Source: Mycolicibacterium iranicum (GTDB lineage Bacteria > Actinomycetota > Actinomycetes > Mycobacteriales > Mycobacteriaceae). From it: a stretch of DNA of 64,000 nt. The stretch lies in NCBI RefSeq assembly GCF_002101705.1, contig NZ_LQPC01000028.1:186001-250000 (forward strand), read 5' to 3'. Position numbers and translations under genes: made by a program. The notes below the pieces were generated by a model. That model saw only the letters and a list, made by a program, of their open reading frames with translations. It searched no databases and was not told the DNA's origin. Of this stretch, positions 9,339 to 18,492 are shown one piece after another; positions within the stretch are counted from its first letter, which is position 1; each line of letters starts with the position of its first letter.

Positions 9339-10435
9339 GCACCAGCACCACGTCCGGACCGTGTGCGGGTGATGGTGGGCTCGGGGTGGCCGGAGTCTCG
9401 CATCTGTTCGCGCACCGAGGAAGCGACTGATTCCACATCGTCCACAGCAGCAAGTGCGATCACGCAGCCTCCGAACCCGCCGCCGGTCATCCGCGCCCCC
9501 AGTGCGCCGGCCCGCACGGCCGTGGCGGCGATCAAGTCGATGTGGCCGGTGGTGATCTCGAAGTCGTCCCGCATGGACGCGTGCGAGGCGTTCATCAGCG
9601 CGCCGAATGTGGTGAAGTCACCCGATTCGAGAGCCGCCACGCTATCGAGGACACGGCCATTCTCGGTGATGATGTGCCGGGCACGACGGGCATCGCAGGG
9701 GTCTGGAACGCCATCGAGCGCCGCCACTCCGCGGCTCTGCACATCGCGAAGGGAGGACACGCCCAGCGCGGCGGCGGCGCGCTCGCACGACGCGCGTCGG
9801 GCCGCGTACTCGCCGCCGGCGTGCCGATGCGTTGCGCGGGAGTTGATCAAGAGAAGAGCTACGCCGGAAGCATCAGGGTCGAAAACCACCGACCGGGCGA
9901 ACGGCTTGCGAAAGTCGATGAGCAATGCCCGCTGCGGTTCGGCGAGGAGGATGGCGAGTTGATCCATCAGACCCGTTGGGGCGCCCACGTACTCGTTCTC
10001 GGCCAGCGAGGCGATGCGCGCCTGCCCGATAGGGTCGACCCGTCGATCAGTCGCGTGCAGTAATGCTCCGAGCACGGCACATTCGAGGGCCGCCGACGAT
10101 GCCAGACCCGACCCCATCTCGACGCCGCCGGCGATCGACATTGTGCCGCCGGGCACCGCGTGACCTGCGCAGCGCAGCGCCCAGACGATGCCCGCCACGT
10201 AGGCCGCCCAACCGGTGACGGCACCCGGTGTCGTGTCGACCGGAAACTCGACCGGGTCTTCCGTCCGGTCGCTGGTGACAACGATCGTCTCGACAGCGGC
10301 GGGCTGGAAGGTCACGGCGGTGCGTTCGGGAAGCGCGATCGGCAACGCGAAACCCATGTTGTAGTCGGTGTGCTCGCCGATCAGATTGATCCGCCCGGGC
10401 GCCGAGTAGCGCACCACCGCAGGGCCTTTCGCCAT
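9332..10435 (-). CDS. galK: Galactokinase
   Basis: A 367-residue GHMP kinase phosphorylating D-galactose to galactose 1-phosphate (Leloir pathway). The galactokinase signature is intact: substrate motif [16 protein letters not shown]-binding loop [15 protein letters not shown], catalytic Asp region APTGLMDQL, and the C-terminal [12 protein letters not shown] 10435 lies just after galT, with the ribosome site (GGGAGGT) inside the galT tail, so the two are translationally linked. The next enzyme after GalT needing UDP-galactose 4-epimerase (galE) is not in the window. Confidence 0.95.
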   Translation of the reverse strand: MAKGPAVVRYSAPGRINLIGEHTDYNMGFALPIALPERTAVTFQPAAVETIVVTSDRTEDPVEFPVDTTPGAVTGWAAYVAGIVWALRCAGHAVPGGTMSIAGGVEMGSGLASSAALECAVLGALLHATDRRVDPIGQARIASLAENEYVGAPTGLMDQLAILLAEPQRALLIDFRKPFARSVVFDPDASGVALLLINSRATHRHAGGEYAARRASCERAAAALGVSSLRDVQSRGVAALDGVPDPCDARRARHIITENGRVLDSVAALESGDFTTFGALMNASHASMRDDFEITTGHIDLIAATAVRAGALGARMTGGGFGGCVIALAAVDDVESVASSVREQMRDSGHPEPTITRTRSGRGAGAW

Positions 10436-10437
10436 CG

Positions 10438-11529
10438 TCAGACCTCCCGTAGCCTCTGGGCGAGGGACTCCGGTGTGACGTCATTGATGAAGGCACCCAT
10501 GATGGATTCCGAGCTCGCCAAGTACTTCAGCCGGGTGGCGCTGCGCCGTGTCGAGATCACCTGCGCGTGGAAGCGTCCTTCGCATTGGGACTCGGTGTCG
10601 GTGTATTGGTGCAAAGCCGCCATGTACGGCAGCGGCTCGTCGTAGAGGCGGTCCAGCCGCTGTAGAACCATCTGGTAGAGCTCGGTGAACTCGTCCAGTT
10701 CGGCATCGTCGAAGTCGAGCAGATTGCGTGCGGGCCGGTCAGGAAAGATGTGCACCTCCACCGGCCAGCGCGCCGCGAACGGAACGAAGGCGGTGAAGGC
10801 ATCTGTGCGGGCGATGATCCGCGCGCCGGAGGAGAGCTCGTGTTCGAGGATGTCGCTGAACAGATTGGTGCCGTGCGACGCGCGGTGCGCTCGTGCCCGG
10901 CGAAGCGTCGCCTCCGCGTGCGGCGTGACGTACGGGTAGCCGTAGATCTGCCCGTGTGGATGGGTGAGGGTGACTCCGATCTCCTCACCACGGTTCTCGA
11001 AGCAGAACACCTGCTCAATTCCGTTCCGGCTCAACAGGTCACGCGTGCGGTGACGCCACACTTCGACGACGAGCCGCGCGTGCCGGGAATCGAGATCGGC
11101 GAAGGATCCGGTGTGATCGGCGGAGAAGCAGACCACCTCGCAGCGGCCGTGGCTCGGTTCGCAGACGAAACCCGGGTCGGGGTCGGCGGGCAACAGAAAT
11201 TTGTGGCCGTCGGCACCGGCGAGGCTGGCAAAGCGGTTCTCGAAGACGGCCACATCGTAGTCGGGAGCCGGGATCTCACTGGTCAGTCCGGTGGCGCCGG
11301 GGCACAGCGGACACTGGGCGGCCGGCGGTTTGTATGTGCGGTCCTGACGCAGCGCCGCGATGATCACCCATTCACCGGAGATGCGGTCGAAGCGCAATTC
11401 CGACTGGGCATCCCGCTGCGCGGGTAGCTGCCGCCGGTCTGTGACCGGGGCGCAGCGGTGTCCGGGGAGGTCGAAGAACAGTAGTTCGCGCCCATCGGCC
11501 AGTGTCCAGCGTGTCGGGGTGATGGTCAC
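10438..11529 (-). CDS. galT: Galactose-1-phosphate uridylyltransferase
   Basis: A 363-residue transferase moving UMP from UDP-glucose to galactose 1-phosphate. The catalytic HPHGQ motif is present, with nucleophile His192 (HPH at 190-192). A CPLCPG pair of cysteines fits the zinc site of the family, and the C-terminal domain has HIFPDRP and FHAQV. The start overlaps the stop of the upstream 88-codon gene by 4 nt (ATGA). Cytoplasmic, part of the leftward operon with galK and galM. Confidence 0.95.
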   Translation of the reverse strand: MTITPTRWTLADGRELLFFDLPGHRCAPVTDRRQLPAQRDAQSELRFDRISGEWVIIAALRQDRTYKPPAAQCPLCPGATGLTSEIPAPDYDVAVFENRFASLAGADGHKFLLPADPDPGFVCEPSHGRCEVVCFSADHTGSFADLDSRHARLVVEVWRHRTRDLLSRNGIEQVFCFENRGEEIGVTLTHPHGQIYGYPYVTPHAEATLRRARAHRASHGTNLFSDILEHELSSGARIIARTDAFTAFVPFAARWPVEVHIFPDRPARNLLDFDDAELDEFTELYQMVLQRLDRLYDEPLPYMAALHQYTDTESQCEGRFHAQVISTRRSATRLKYLASSESIMGAFINDVTPESLAQRLREV

Positions 11530-11792
11530 TGGTTGGTCGTCGAAGGGCGCGGCGCTGCCTTATCGCCGAGAGAAGCGTTGCGGCGCAGCGCCAACCAGGG
11601 CTTCCTGCGTGCCTGCTCGGCCTCCGCTGCGCGGCGAGCAAGGATCTGGTGGTAGCGCTCTATCAACTGGTCGCGGGTCAACCCGAATTCCGGAAGCACC
11701 TCGTCGGCGGGCGGCCCACCGTACGGCGCCCAACTGCGCATGAACGTGACGATATCGTGTGTGAATCGATCTGGGATGTCACCACCGGACAC
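11526..11792 (-). CDS. Small DUF3263-like protein
   Basis: An 88-residue protein starting 1 nt after the permease stop and overlapping galT by 4 nt, so it is embedded in the sugar operon. The segment DIVTFMRSWAPYGG-x-ADEVLPEFGLTRDQLIERYHQIL resembles DUF3263, short actinobacterial helix-turn-helix proteins with an F-x-R-x-W-x-x-Y-G pattern followed by a recognition-like helix. The C-terminal 35 residues are basic and probably disordered. Function is unknown; a role as a small DNA-binding accessory factor is only a suggestion. Confidence 0.75.
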   Translation of the reverse strand: MSGGDIPDRFTHDIVTFMRSWAPYGGPPADEVLPEFGLTRDQLIERYHQILARRAAEAEQARRKPWLALRRNASLGDKAAPRPSTTNQ

Positions 11793-11793
11793 G

Positions 11794-13029
11794 TCAGGAC
11801 CCGCCCTTCTTCTTGTTGTAGATGTCGAAACCGACGGCGGCCAGCAGCACCAGGCCCTTGATCACCTGCTGCACATCGCTGCCGATGCCGATCAGCGACA
11901 TCCCGTTGTTCAGTACGCCGAGGACGAAGCCACCGATGATGGCGCCCAATACCGTTCCCACGCCACCTGTGGCCGATGCGCCGCCGATGAACGCGGCCGC
12001 GATGGCCTCCAATTCCATGCCGATTCCGGCCTGCGGTGTCGCCGAGTTGAGCCGTGCCGCGAAGAGCAGACCGGCCAGGGCCGACAACAGACCCATGTTG
12101 ACGAACACCAAAAACGTCGTGCGCTTGGTCTTGACGCCGGAGAGTCGGGCCGCGGCCTCGTTGCCACCCACGGCGTACACCTGACGACCGACCACGGTGC
12201 CGCGCATGATGAACGCGTAGATCACGAAAGCGACGGCCAGGATGATGCCGACGACAGGCACGCCGCGATAGCTTGCGAGCAGCAGCGTGAAGGCGGCCAG
12301 CGCGGCGACGATCGCTGCGCATTTGAACACGAACCAGCCCAGCGGCGCCACGTCGAATCCGTAGCGGGACTGCGTGCGTCGCTGCCGCACCTGCTGCCAC
12401 ACAGCAGCCACCATGACGAGTAGCCCGAGGATGACCGTGGGCCAGTGGTAGAGGCTGTTGGCGCCCAACTCCGGGAGGAATCCGCTGCTGACCTGGGTGA
12501 AGCTGCGCGGGAACGGGGCGATGGACTGGCCCTCCAGCAGGTACTGTGTCGCCCCGCGGAAGACCAGCATGCCCGCCAGCGTGACGATGAACGACGGGAT
12601 TCCGACGTAGGCGATCCAAAAGCCTTGCCAGGCCCCGATCACCGCTCCCATCAGCAGGCAGAGTGTGACGGCCACGGGCCACGGCATAGCGTTCTGAATC
12701 ATCAGGACGGCGGACATCGCGCCGACGAACCCGGCGATCGATCCGACGGACAGGTCGATGTGGCCAGAGATGATGACCATCACCATCCCGATCGCGAGGA
12801 TCAGGATGTAGCCGTTCTGCTGAACGATGTTCGTCACGTTGAGGGGCTTGAGCAGAATGCCGCTGGTCCAGATCTGGAACAGGATGACGATGGCAGCCAG
12901 CGCCACGACCATCCCGTACTGTCGGACGTTGCCGCGCAGCGCCGACTTCAGCCGCTCGGTGAGACCCTCCGACGGGGGCGGAGCGCCCGGAGCGCTCGGA
13001 GTCGCGTCGACCATGGGGGTGGTCGTCAT
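11794..13029 (-). CDS. Sugar ABC transporter permease (GguB/XylH-like)
   Basis: A 411-residue inner-membrane permease of the monosaccharide CUT2 class, with about ten hydrophobic helices, [13 protein letters not shown], the conserved [19 protein letters not shown] loop, and [16 protein letters not shown] near the end. ATG 13029 overlaps the ATPase stop (ATGA) and gives the expected cytoplasmic N-terminus. A longer upstream reading lies inside the ATPase gene. It works with the ATPase at 13026-14570 and the ChvE-like binding protein. Confidence 0.92.
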   Translation of the reverse strand: MTTTPMVDATPSAPGAPPPSEGLTERLKSALRGNVRQYGMVVALAAIVILFQIWTSGILLKPLNVTNIVQQNGYILILAIGMVMVIISGHIDLSVGSIAGFVGAMSAVLMIQNAMPWPVAVTLCLLMGAVIGAWQGFWIAYVGIPSFIVTLAGMLVFRGATQYLLEGQSIAPFPRSFTQVSSGFLPELGANSLYHWPTVILGLLVMVAAVWQQVRQRRTQSRYGFDVAPLGWFVFKCAAIVAALAAFTLLLASYRGVPVVGIILAVAFVIYAFIMRGTVVGRQVYAVGGNEAAARLSGVKTKRTTFLVFVNMGLLSALAGLLFAARLNSATPQAGIGMELEAIAAAFIGGASATGGVGTVLGAIIGGFVLGVLNNGMSLIGIGSDVQQVIKGLVLLAAVGFDIYNKKKGGS

Positions 13030-14570
13030 GTCGTACGTCCCTTCATCATGTAGTGCATCAGGGTCTCCTGCGACGCGTCCTCGCGGGCCACCTCGCCGGT
13101 GAGACGGCCCTCGTTGAGCGTGTAGATGCGATCGCACAGGCCGATCAGCTCGGGTAGTTCGGAAGAGATAACGATTACGGCCTTACCTTGGGCGGCAAGG
13201 GAATTGATGATCTGGTAGATCTCGTACTTGGCGCCGATGTCGATGCCGCGGGTTGGCTCGTCGAGGATGAGAACGTCAGGATCGGCGAAGATCCACTTGC
13301 TCAGCACGACCTTCTGCTGGTTGCCTCCCGAGAGGTTGCCGGTCGTCGCCCGCACTGACGGAGCCTTGATGCGCATGTCCTTGCGGAAGCCCTCCGCGAC
13401 CACCGTCTCGTCGTGCTCGTTGATCACCGACAATCTGCTCACCTTCGGCAGCGACGCCAAGGTGACGCTGCGGGCGATGTCGTCCATCAGATTGAGCCCG
13501 AAGTGCTTGCGGTCTTCGGTGGCGTACGCGATGCCGTGGGAGATGGCCTCCGGTACCGTGCGGGTGCTGATCTGTCGGCCGTCTTTGAAGACCGCTCCGC
13601 CCGCTTTCTTCCCGTAGCTCCGTCCGAACACGCTCATCGCCAACTCGGTGCGTCCGGCACCCATCAAGCCGGCCAGCCCGACGACTTCGCCGCGCCGCAC
13701 CGACAGCGATACGTCGTCGACCACCTTGCGCTGTTGATCGACCGGGTGGAATACCGTCCAGTTCTCGATGGCGAGTGCGATATCGCCGATATCGTGCGCT
13801 TGCCGGTCGGGGAAGCGGTCGGTCATGTCGCGGCCCACCATTCCGCGGACAATGTGTTCTTCGGTGAGTCCGTTGTCGACAGAACGGGTTTCGATTGTCT
13901 GGCCGTCGCGCAGAATCGTCACCGAATCGGCGACCCGCATCACCTCGTTCAGCTTGTGCGAGATGATGATGCAGGTCAATCCCTGCTCCCGGAGCCCGAG
14001 GATCAGGTCCAGCAGATGCCGGCTGTCCTCGTCATTGAGCGCTGCGGTCGGCTCGTCGAGGATGAGCAGCTGGACCTTTTTGGACAGCGCCTTGGCGATC
14101 TCGACGAGCTGTTGTTTGCCGACGCCGATGTCGGAGATGCGAGTGTTCGGGTTCTCCTTGAGCCCGACGCGGTCCAGCAGGTGCTGCGCATGAGTGATCG
14201 TCTCGTGCCAGTTGATCACCCCGCCTCGGGCGTGCTCGTTGCCGAGGAAGATGTTCTCGGCGATCGACAGGACGGGTACCAGCGCGAGTTCCTGATGGAT
14301 GATCGCTATGCCGCGCTGCTCGCTGGATCGGATGTCCTTGAAATCACCTGGACGGCCATCGAAGACGATCTCGCCGTCGTAGCTGCCGTGTGGATAGATC
14401 CCGCTGAGCACCTTCATCAGGGTCGACTTGCCGGCGCCGTTCTCCCCGCAGATCGCGTGGATCTCACCACGACGCACCGTGAGAGTGACCTCTCGCAGTG
14501 CCGTGACGTTGCCGAACCGCTTGGTGATACCGCGCATCTCCAGGAGCGCTGTGGTGTCGGGTCCCGTCAC
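13026..14570 (-). CDS. Sugar ABC transporter ATPase (GguA/XylG-like)
   Basis: A 514-residue CUT2-type ATPase with two fused nucleotide-binding domains. The first has Walker [10 protein letters not shown], signature-region [11 protein letters not shown] and Walker [13 protein letters not shown]. The second has a degenerate Walker A ([10 protein letters not shown]), LSGGNQQKV and [11 protein letters not shown], as is normal for this class. GTG 14570 is chosen because it overlaps the binding-protein stop by 4 nt and gives the family's usual 500-515 residues. It energises import through the permease at 11794-13029. Confidence 0.93.
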   Translation of the reverse strand: MTGPDTTALLEMRGITKRFGNVTALREVTLTVRRGEIHAICGENGAGKSTLMKVLSGIYPHGSYDGEIVFDGRPGDFKDIRSSEQRGIAIIHQELALVPVLSIAENIFLGNEHARGGVINWHETITHAQHLLDRVGLKENPNTRISDIGVGKQQLVEIAKALSKKVQLLILDEPTAALNDEDSRHLLDLILGLREQGLTCIIISHKLNEVMRVADSVTILRDGQTIETRSVDNGLTEEHIVRGMVGRDMTDRFPDRQAHDIGDIALAIENWTVFHPVDQQRKVVDDVSLSVRRGEVVGLAGLMGAGRTELAMSVFGRSYGKKAGGAVFKDGRQISTRTVPEAISHGIAYATEDRKHFGLNLMDDIARSVTLASLPKVSRLSVINEHDETVVAEGFRKDMRIKAPSVRATTGNLSGGNQQKVVLSKWIFADPDVLILDEPTRGIDIGAKYEIYQIINSLAAQGKAVIVISSELPELIGLCDRIYTLNEGRLTGEVAREDASQETLMHYMMKGRTT

Positions 14571-15673
14571 GCGAGTTGCGCCTGGGTGTAGTACCCGGAT
14601 TCGACGAGGACCTTTTCGTAATTCGACTTGTCGACGCTGACTGGTTCGAGCAGGAATGCCGGGACCACCTTGACGCCGTTGTCGTAGGTCGTGGTGTCGT
14701 TCGTCTCCGGGGTTCCACCGGTCAGCAGCGAATCTGCCATCTGGACAGCCGCTTTCGCCAGCTCGCGGGTGTCCTTGAACACGGTCTGGGTCTGCTCGCC
14801 GGCGATGATCGACTTCACCGACGCCAGCTCGGCGTCCTGGCCGGTGACGATCGGCAGGGGATTGGCGGGAGTGCCGTAACCGGCGCTCTTCAGTGCGGAG
14901 ATGATGCCGACCGACATGCCGTCGTAGGGGGACAGAACGGCGTCGACGCGCCCGCTGGTGTAACTGCGACTGAGCAGGTTGTCCATCCGGGACTGGGCCA
15001 GGCCACCGTCCCAACGAAGCGTCGCGACCTGGTCGAACGACGTCTGGCCGCTCTTGACCACCAGCTTGCCGCTGTCGATGTAGGGCTGCAGGACGCTCAT
15101 CGCGCCGTCGAAGAAGAACGTCGCGTTGTTGTCGTCGGGCGAGCCTGCGAACAGCTCGATGTTGAAGGGGCCCTTGCCTTGTGCGACGCCGAGCTTGTCG
15201 ACGATGTAGGTGGCCTGCAGGACACCGACCTTGAAGTTGTCGAACGTCGCGTAGTAGTCCACATTCTCCGACCCGCGGATCAAGCGGTCGTAGCTGACCA
15301 CGGGAATGTCGGCGTCGGCCGCGCGCTGCAGGATATCGGTCAGCGAGGATCCGTCGATCGGTGCAACGACGAGCACCTTGACGCCCTTGGTGATCATGTT
15401 TTCGATCTGGGACACCTGGTTCTGTACGACGTCGTCGCCGTACTGCAGGTCGGTGTCGTAGCCGAGGGCCTGAAACTGCTCGGCCATGTTGTCCCCGTCG
15501 GCGACCCATCGCTCGGAGGACTTCGTGGGCATCGCGATGCCCACCGTGCCCGTGCGTTCACCGGAGCCGGCACCGCCGCCGGCCTCGGGCGAGGTAGACC
15601 GACCGCAGCCCGCGCTGGTGAGGGCGGCGGCCACGGCGAGCGCGCCCACGATTCGAACAAAGCTCTTGCGCAT
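14567..15673 (-). CDS. chvE: ChvE-like sugar-binding lipoprotein
   Basis: A 368-residue extracytoplasmic sugar-binding protein. The N-terminus is a lipoprotein signal (lipobox LTSAGC, Cys23). The mature part is a periplasmic-binding-protein type 1 fold with [33 protein letters not shown] and [11 protein letters not shown], all typical of the ChvE/XylF branch that binds arabinose, galactose, glucose and xylose. It is the first gene of the leftward operon, which continues into galTKM. This argues for galactose, and probably also arabinose, as cargo. Confidence 0.92.
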   Translation of the reverse strand: MRKSFVRIVGALAVAAALTSAGCGRSTSPEAGGGAGSGERTGTVGIAMPTKSSERWVADGDNMAEQFQALGYDTDLQYGDDVVQNQVSQIENMITKGVKVLVVAPIDGSSLTDILQRAADADIPVVSYDRLIRGSENVDYYATFDNFKVGVLQATYIVDKLGVAQGKGPFNIELFAGSPDDNNATFFFDGAMSVLQPYIDSGKLVVKSGQTSFDQVATLRWDGGLAQSRMDNLLSRSYTSGRVDAVLSPYDGMSVGIISALKSAGYGTPANPLPIVTGQDAELASVKSIIAGEQTQTVFKDTRELAKAAVQMADSLLTGGTPETNDTTTYDNGVKVVPAFLLEPVSVDKSNYEKVLVESGYYTQAQLA

Positions 15674-15729
15674 GAAGTCCTCCGATGTGTCAGTTTCGGG
15701 TTGCGATCACGGGGAGCGGCCCCGGTGCA

Positions 15730-15743
15730 TGTGAGCGCTAACA
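15730..15743. promoter_or_regulatory. LacI-type operator O1
   Basis: TGTGAGCGCTAACA, a near-perfect palindrome (one mismatched pair), extendable to ATGTGAGCGCTAACAT. The same motif recurs at 15797 and 15831 in this intergenic region. It lies 57 nt before the chvE start and overlaps its predicted transcription start, so binding would repress the leftward operon. The natural candidate ligand is the LacI-family protein encoded at 20575. Confidence 0.78.
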
Positions 15744-15748
15744 TCCAG

Positions 15749-15778
15749 ATCTTGTGACCGCGGTCACGCCTTTGTCAA
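15749..15778 (-). promoter_or_regulatory. Predicted promoter of the chvE-gal operon
   Basis: On the minus strand, a consensus -35 TTGACA (15778-15773) is followed after 18 bp by CAAGAT (15754-15749), giving a start near 15742, inside operator O1. A CRP-like site occupies the spacer. Only the -35 is a strong match; the -10 fits the loose actinobacterial xAxxAT pattern. Confidence 0.5.
15753..15768. promoter_or_regulatory. CRP/GlxR-like site 1
   Basis: TGTGA-CCGCGG-TCACG, nine of ten positions of the CRP consensus TGTGA-N6-TCACA, with a perfect 14-bp palindrome core GTGACCGCGGTCAC. It sits between the predicted -35 and -10 of the leftward promoter, a position that would normally block RNA polymerase, while for the rightward promoter it lies upstream, as an activator site would. 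Confidence 0.55.
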
Positions 15779-15796
15779 GGGCTGGCCGGCGGTGAA

Positions 15797-15810
15797 TGTG
15801 AGCGCTCACA
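15797..15810. promoter_or_regulatory. LacI-type operator O2
   Basis: TGTGAGCGCTCACA is a perfect 14-bp palindrome with the central CG typical of LacI-family operators. It lies just upstream of the -35 of the rightward promoter and 67 bp centre-to-centre from O1. Confidence 0.8.
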
Positions 15811-15815
15811 AATGA

Positions 15816-15845
15816 TTGACAGCCCATAAATGTGAGCGTTAACAT
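15816..15845 (+). promoter_or_regulatory. Predicted promoter of the rightward arabinose operon
   Basis: Consensus -35 TTGACA (15816-15821), 18-bp spacer, -10 TAACAT (15840-15845), giving a transcript start near 15852 and a leader of about 100 nt before the GTG at 15954. Operator O3 overlaps the -10 and O2 abuts the -35. A second TTGACA at 15918 has no good -10 and would leave no room for the ribosome site. Confidence 0.55.
15831..15844. promoter_or_regulatory. LacI-type operator O3
   Basis: TGTGAGCGTTAACA, extendable to ATGTGAGCGTTAACAT, matching O1 at all but one position. It overlaps the predicted -10 of the rightward promoter, so binding should repress the ara operon directly. Its centre is 34 bp from O2 and 101 bp from O1. 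Confidence 0.78.
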
Positions 15846-15853
15846 CCGTCAGG

Positions 15854-15869
15854 TGTAGCGCAGGTCACA
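15854..15869. promoter_or_regulatory. CRP/GlxR-like site 2
   Basis: TGTAG-CGCAGG-TCACA, nine of ten consensus positions for a CRP-family site. It lies just after the predicted start of the rightward transcript. Weaker support than site 1 because its arms are not fully symmetrical. Confidence 0.4.
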
Positions 15870-15953
15870 TCGCAGCTGCGTCACTCAGATTCCCACGCGA
15901 TCCGGTGTGGATCCGTCTTGACATCGACGAATGCGGACATCAAAGGAGCGGTC

Positions 15954-16943
15954 GTGAACAAATTTCTGATTGCGATGCTGGGCATCGCGACGGCAGGTGT
16001 GCTCACCGCCTGCGGGAGCGGACCGGCCCCGTCCGGCCAGTCCGGCGGCGGCTGGGCCGACGGCGGACAGATCACGATGGGCTTCTCCCAAGTGGGCGCG
16101 GAGAGCGGGTGGCGGACCGCGAACACGACGTCCATCCAGGAAGCCGCGAAGGAGGCAGGCGTCGATCTGAAGTTCTCCGACGCCAACGGCGAACAGGAGA
16201 ATCAGATCTCCGCAATCCGCTCCTTCATTCAGCAGCGCGTCGATGTCATCGCATTCAGTCCGGTGGTACGCACCGGCTGGGACGCCGTGCTCCTGGAGGC
16301 CAAGAATGCCGGCATCCCCGTCATCCTCACCGACCGCGCGGTCGACACCACCGAACCCGACGTCTACAAGACCTTCATCGGGGCGGACTTCGTGCAGGAG
16401 GGCCAGTGGGCCGGTGATTGGGTCGCCAAGGAATTCGCCTCGGCACCCGGCCCGGTCAACATCGTGCAACTGGAAGGTACCACCGGTTCGGACCCCGCAC
16501 TGGAGCGCACCAGTGGTTTCGCCGAGGCCATCGCCGTAAACCCCAATCTGACGGTGATCGCCTCGCAGACAGGTGATTTCACGCGATCCGGCGGCAAACA
16601 GGTGATGGAGGCGTTCCTGAAGACCCATCCCGACATCGACGTCGTCTTCGCGCAGAACGACGACATGGGTCTCGGCGCTGTCGAGGCCATCGAAGCGGCG
16701 GGCAAGAAGCCGGGCGTGGACATCAAGATCGTCGCCATCGACGCCACCCGGGACGGCATGCAGGCCACCGCCGACGGCAAATTCAACTTCCTTGTCGAGT
16801 GCAACCCGCTGCTCGGTCCGCAGCTGATGGACATCGCGAAGAAGGTGGTCGCCGGCGAGACCGTGCCCACCCGCATCGTCACCGAAGACCAGACCTTCGA
16901 TCAGGCGCAAGCGTCTGCCGCACTGCCCGAGCGCAAGTACTGA
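15954..16943 (+). CDS. YtfQ/AraU-like sugar-binding lipoprotein
   Basis: A 329-residue lipoprotein (lipobox GVLTAC, Cys20), the binding component of a CUT2 sugar importer. GTG 15954 is chosen because it gives a compact signal peptide (MNKFLIAMLGIATAG) and has AAAGGAG upstream; an upstream TTG at 15918 would add 12 unlikely residues. The mature part matches YtfQ-type proteins (ITMGFSQVGAESGWR, FSPVVRTGWDAVL, VFAQNDDMGLGAVEA). E. coli YtfQ binds galactofuranose, while Shewanella homologues (AraU) serve arabinose. With araBDA downstream, L-arabinose is the likely cargo. Confidence 0.92.
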   Translation: MNKFLIAMLGIATAGVLTACGSGPAPSGQSGGGWADGGQITMGFSQVGAESGWRTANTTSIQEAAKEAGVDLKFSDANGEQENQISAIRSFIQQRVDVIAFSPVVRTGWDAVLLEAKNAGIPVILTDRAVDTTEPDVYKTFIGADFVQEGQWAGDWVAKEFASAPGPVNIVQLEGTTGSDPALERTSGFAEAIAVNPNLTVIASQTGDFTRSGGKQVMEAFLKTHPDIDVVFAQNDDMGLGAVEAIEAAGKKPGVDIKIVAIDATRDGMQATADGKFNFLVECNPLLGPQLMDIAKKVVAGETVPTRIVTEDQTFDQAQASAALPERKY

Positions 16944-16968
16944 TCTCGGGTCAGCGAGGGATCCCACG

Positions 16969-18492
16969 ATGACTGCACCACCGCCCGTGGTGGAGATGCG
17001 GGACGTCTCCATCGACTTCCCCGGGGTCAAGGCGCTCGACTCCGTCGACTTCCGGCTGCTGCCCGGCGAGATCCACGCCCTGATGGGCGAGAACGGAGCC
17101 GGCAAGTCAACCTTGATCAAGGCGCTGACCGGGGTTTACGACATCGATTCGGGATCCATCGCGGTCGGTGGGGTCGAGCAGCGGTTCAGCGGCCCCCGTC
17201 AAGCGCAGGACGCAGGCATCAGCACGGTGTACCAGGAGGTCAACCTCTGTCCGAATCTCACTGTGGCAGAGAACATTCTGCTCGGCCGCGAACCCCGTCG
17301 GCTGGGTCGTATCGACTACCGTGCGATGAACCGCCGCGCCGCCGAGCTGCTCGGCCAACTCGACGTGAGCATCGAGCCGACCTCGACCCTTGGTGAGCAC
17401 CCCATCGCCCTGCAGCAGTTGGTCGCCATCGCACGGGCGACAGCGGTGTCGGCCAAGGTGCTCATCCTCGACGAGCCGACCTCCAGTCTCGATGCGGACG
17501 AGGTCGCCGAACTTTTCCGGGTGATGCGCCGGCTTCGAGACGGCGGCACAGCGATCCTGTTCGTCTCCCACTTTCTTGACCAGGTGTACGCGATCTCGGA
17601 CCGAATGACGGTGCTGCGCAACGGGCGTCTGGTCGGGGAGTACCGCACCGCAACCCTGGACCGGGTGCAGCTGGTCGCAGCGATGCTCGGCCACGAATTG
17701 GACCTGCTCGAGGAGATCGGCGACGCGATGGACGACCGCGCCGCCGACCGCGACGTCGGCAGCGGCGAGACCGTGATCAGCGCACGCGACCTCGGTCGCA
17801 CACCCGCGGTTGCACCGCTCGATCTCGACGTCCACCGCGCAGAGGTGGTCGGCCTGGCGGGGCTGTTGGGTTCGGGCCGAACCGAATTGGCCCGCTTGCT
17901 CTTCGGCGCCGACCGTGCCAGCAGCGGACGGATCACCATGAACGGCAAAGCGGTCACCCTGCGCTCACCACGCGCGGCAATCGCCAACGGCATCGCCTTC
18001 TCGTCGGAGGATCGCAAAGGGGAAGGCATCATCGGCGAGCTCTCCGTCCGCGACAACCTGGTGCTCGCGCTGCAGGCGCGCCGAGGGTTCGCCCGCCCGT
18101 TGTCCAGCCGGGTGAAGGAGGACCTCGTCGATCGCTACATGGAGGCCCTCGACATCAGGCCGCGGAATCCCGGCGCACTGGTCAAGAACCTCAGCGGTGG
18201 CAACCAGCAGAAGGTGCTGCTGGCGCGTTGGTTGATCACCGAGCCGCAGCTGTTCATCCTCGACGAGCCCACCCGAGGTATCGATGTGGGAGCCAAGGCG
18301 CAGATTCAGAAACTCGTCGCCGATCTCGCCGTTGACGGCATGGGGGTGGTCTTCATCTCCGCCGAACTCGACGAGGTCGCGCGGATGAGCGACCGGATCG
18401 CGGTGCTGCGCGACGGGCATTGCATCGCCGTCGTCGGCAAGGAGTGCGGCGTCCGGGAGCTGACCGCACTCATCGCGGGCGGAGCGCAGTGA
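16969..18492 (+). CDS. YtfR/AraV-like sugar ABC ATPase
   Basis: A 507-residue double-domain CUT2 ATPase. Domain 1 has GENGAGKST and LILDEPTSSLD; domain 2 has the usual degenerate Walker A (GLLGSGRTEL), then [14 protein letters not shown] and [11 protein letters not shown]. It starts 25 nt after the binding-protein gene and overlaps the next permease by 1 nt (TGATG). It powers uptake through two different permeases, the arrangement of YtfQRT-YjfF. Confidence 0.93.
   Translation: MTAPPPVVEMRDVSIDFPGVKALDSVDFRLLPGEIHALMGENGAGKSTLIKALTGVYDIDSGSIAVGGVEQRFSGPRQAQDAGISTVYQEVNLCPNLTVAENILLGREPRRLGRIDYRAMNRRAAELLGQLDVSIEPTSTLGEHPIALQQLVAIARATAVSAKVLILDEPTSSLDADEVAELFRVMRRLRDGGTAILFVSHFLDQVYAISDRMTVLRNGRLVGEYRTATLDRVQLVAAMLGHELDLLEEIGDAMDDRAADRDVGSGETVISARDLGRTPAVAPLDLDVHRAEVVGLAGLLGSGRTELARLLFGADRASSGRITMNGKAVTLRSPRAAIANGIAFSSEDRKGEGIIGELSVRDNLVLALQARRGFARPLSSRVKEDLVDRYMEALDIRPRNPGALVKNLSGGNQQKVLLARWLITEPQLFILDEPTRGIDVGAKAQIQKLVADLAVDGMGVVFISAELDEVARMSDRIAVLRDGHCIAVVGKECGVRELTALIAGGAQ

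Noticed and set aside
15918..15953. TTGACA at 15918 as main promoter of the arabinose operon
   Set aside because: The matching -10 (CAAAGG) is poor and the start would fall at the GTG, making the AAAGGAG ribosome site useless.
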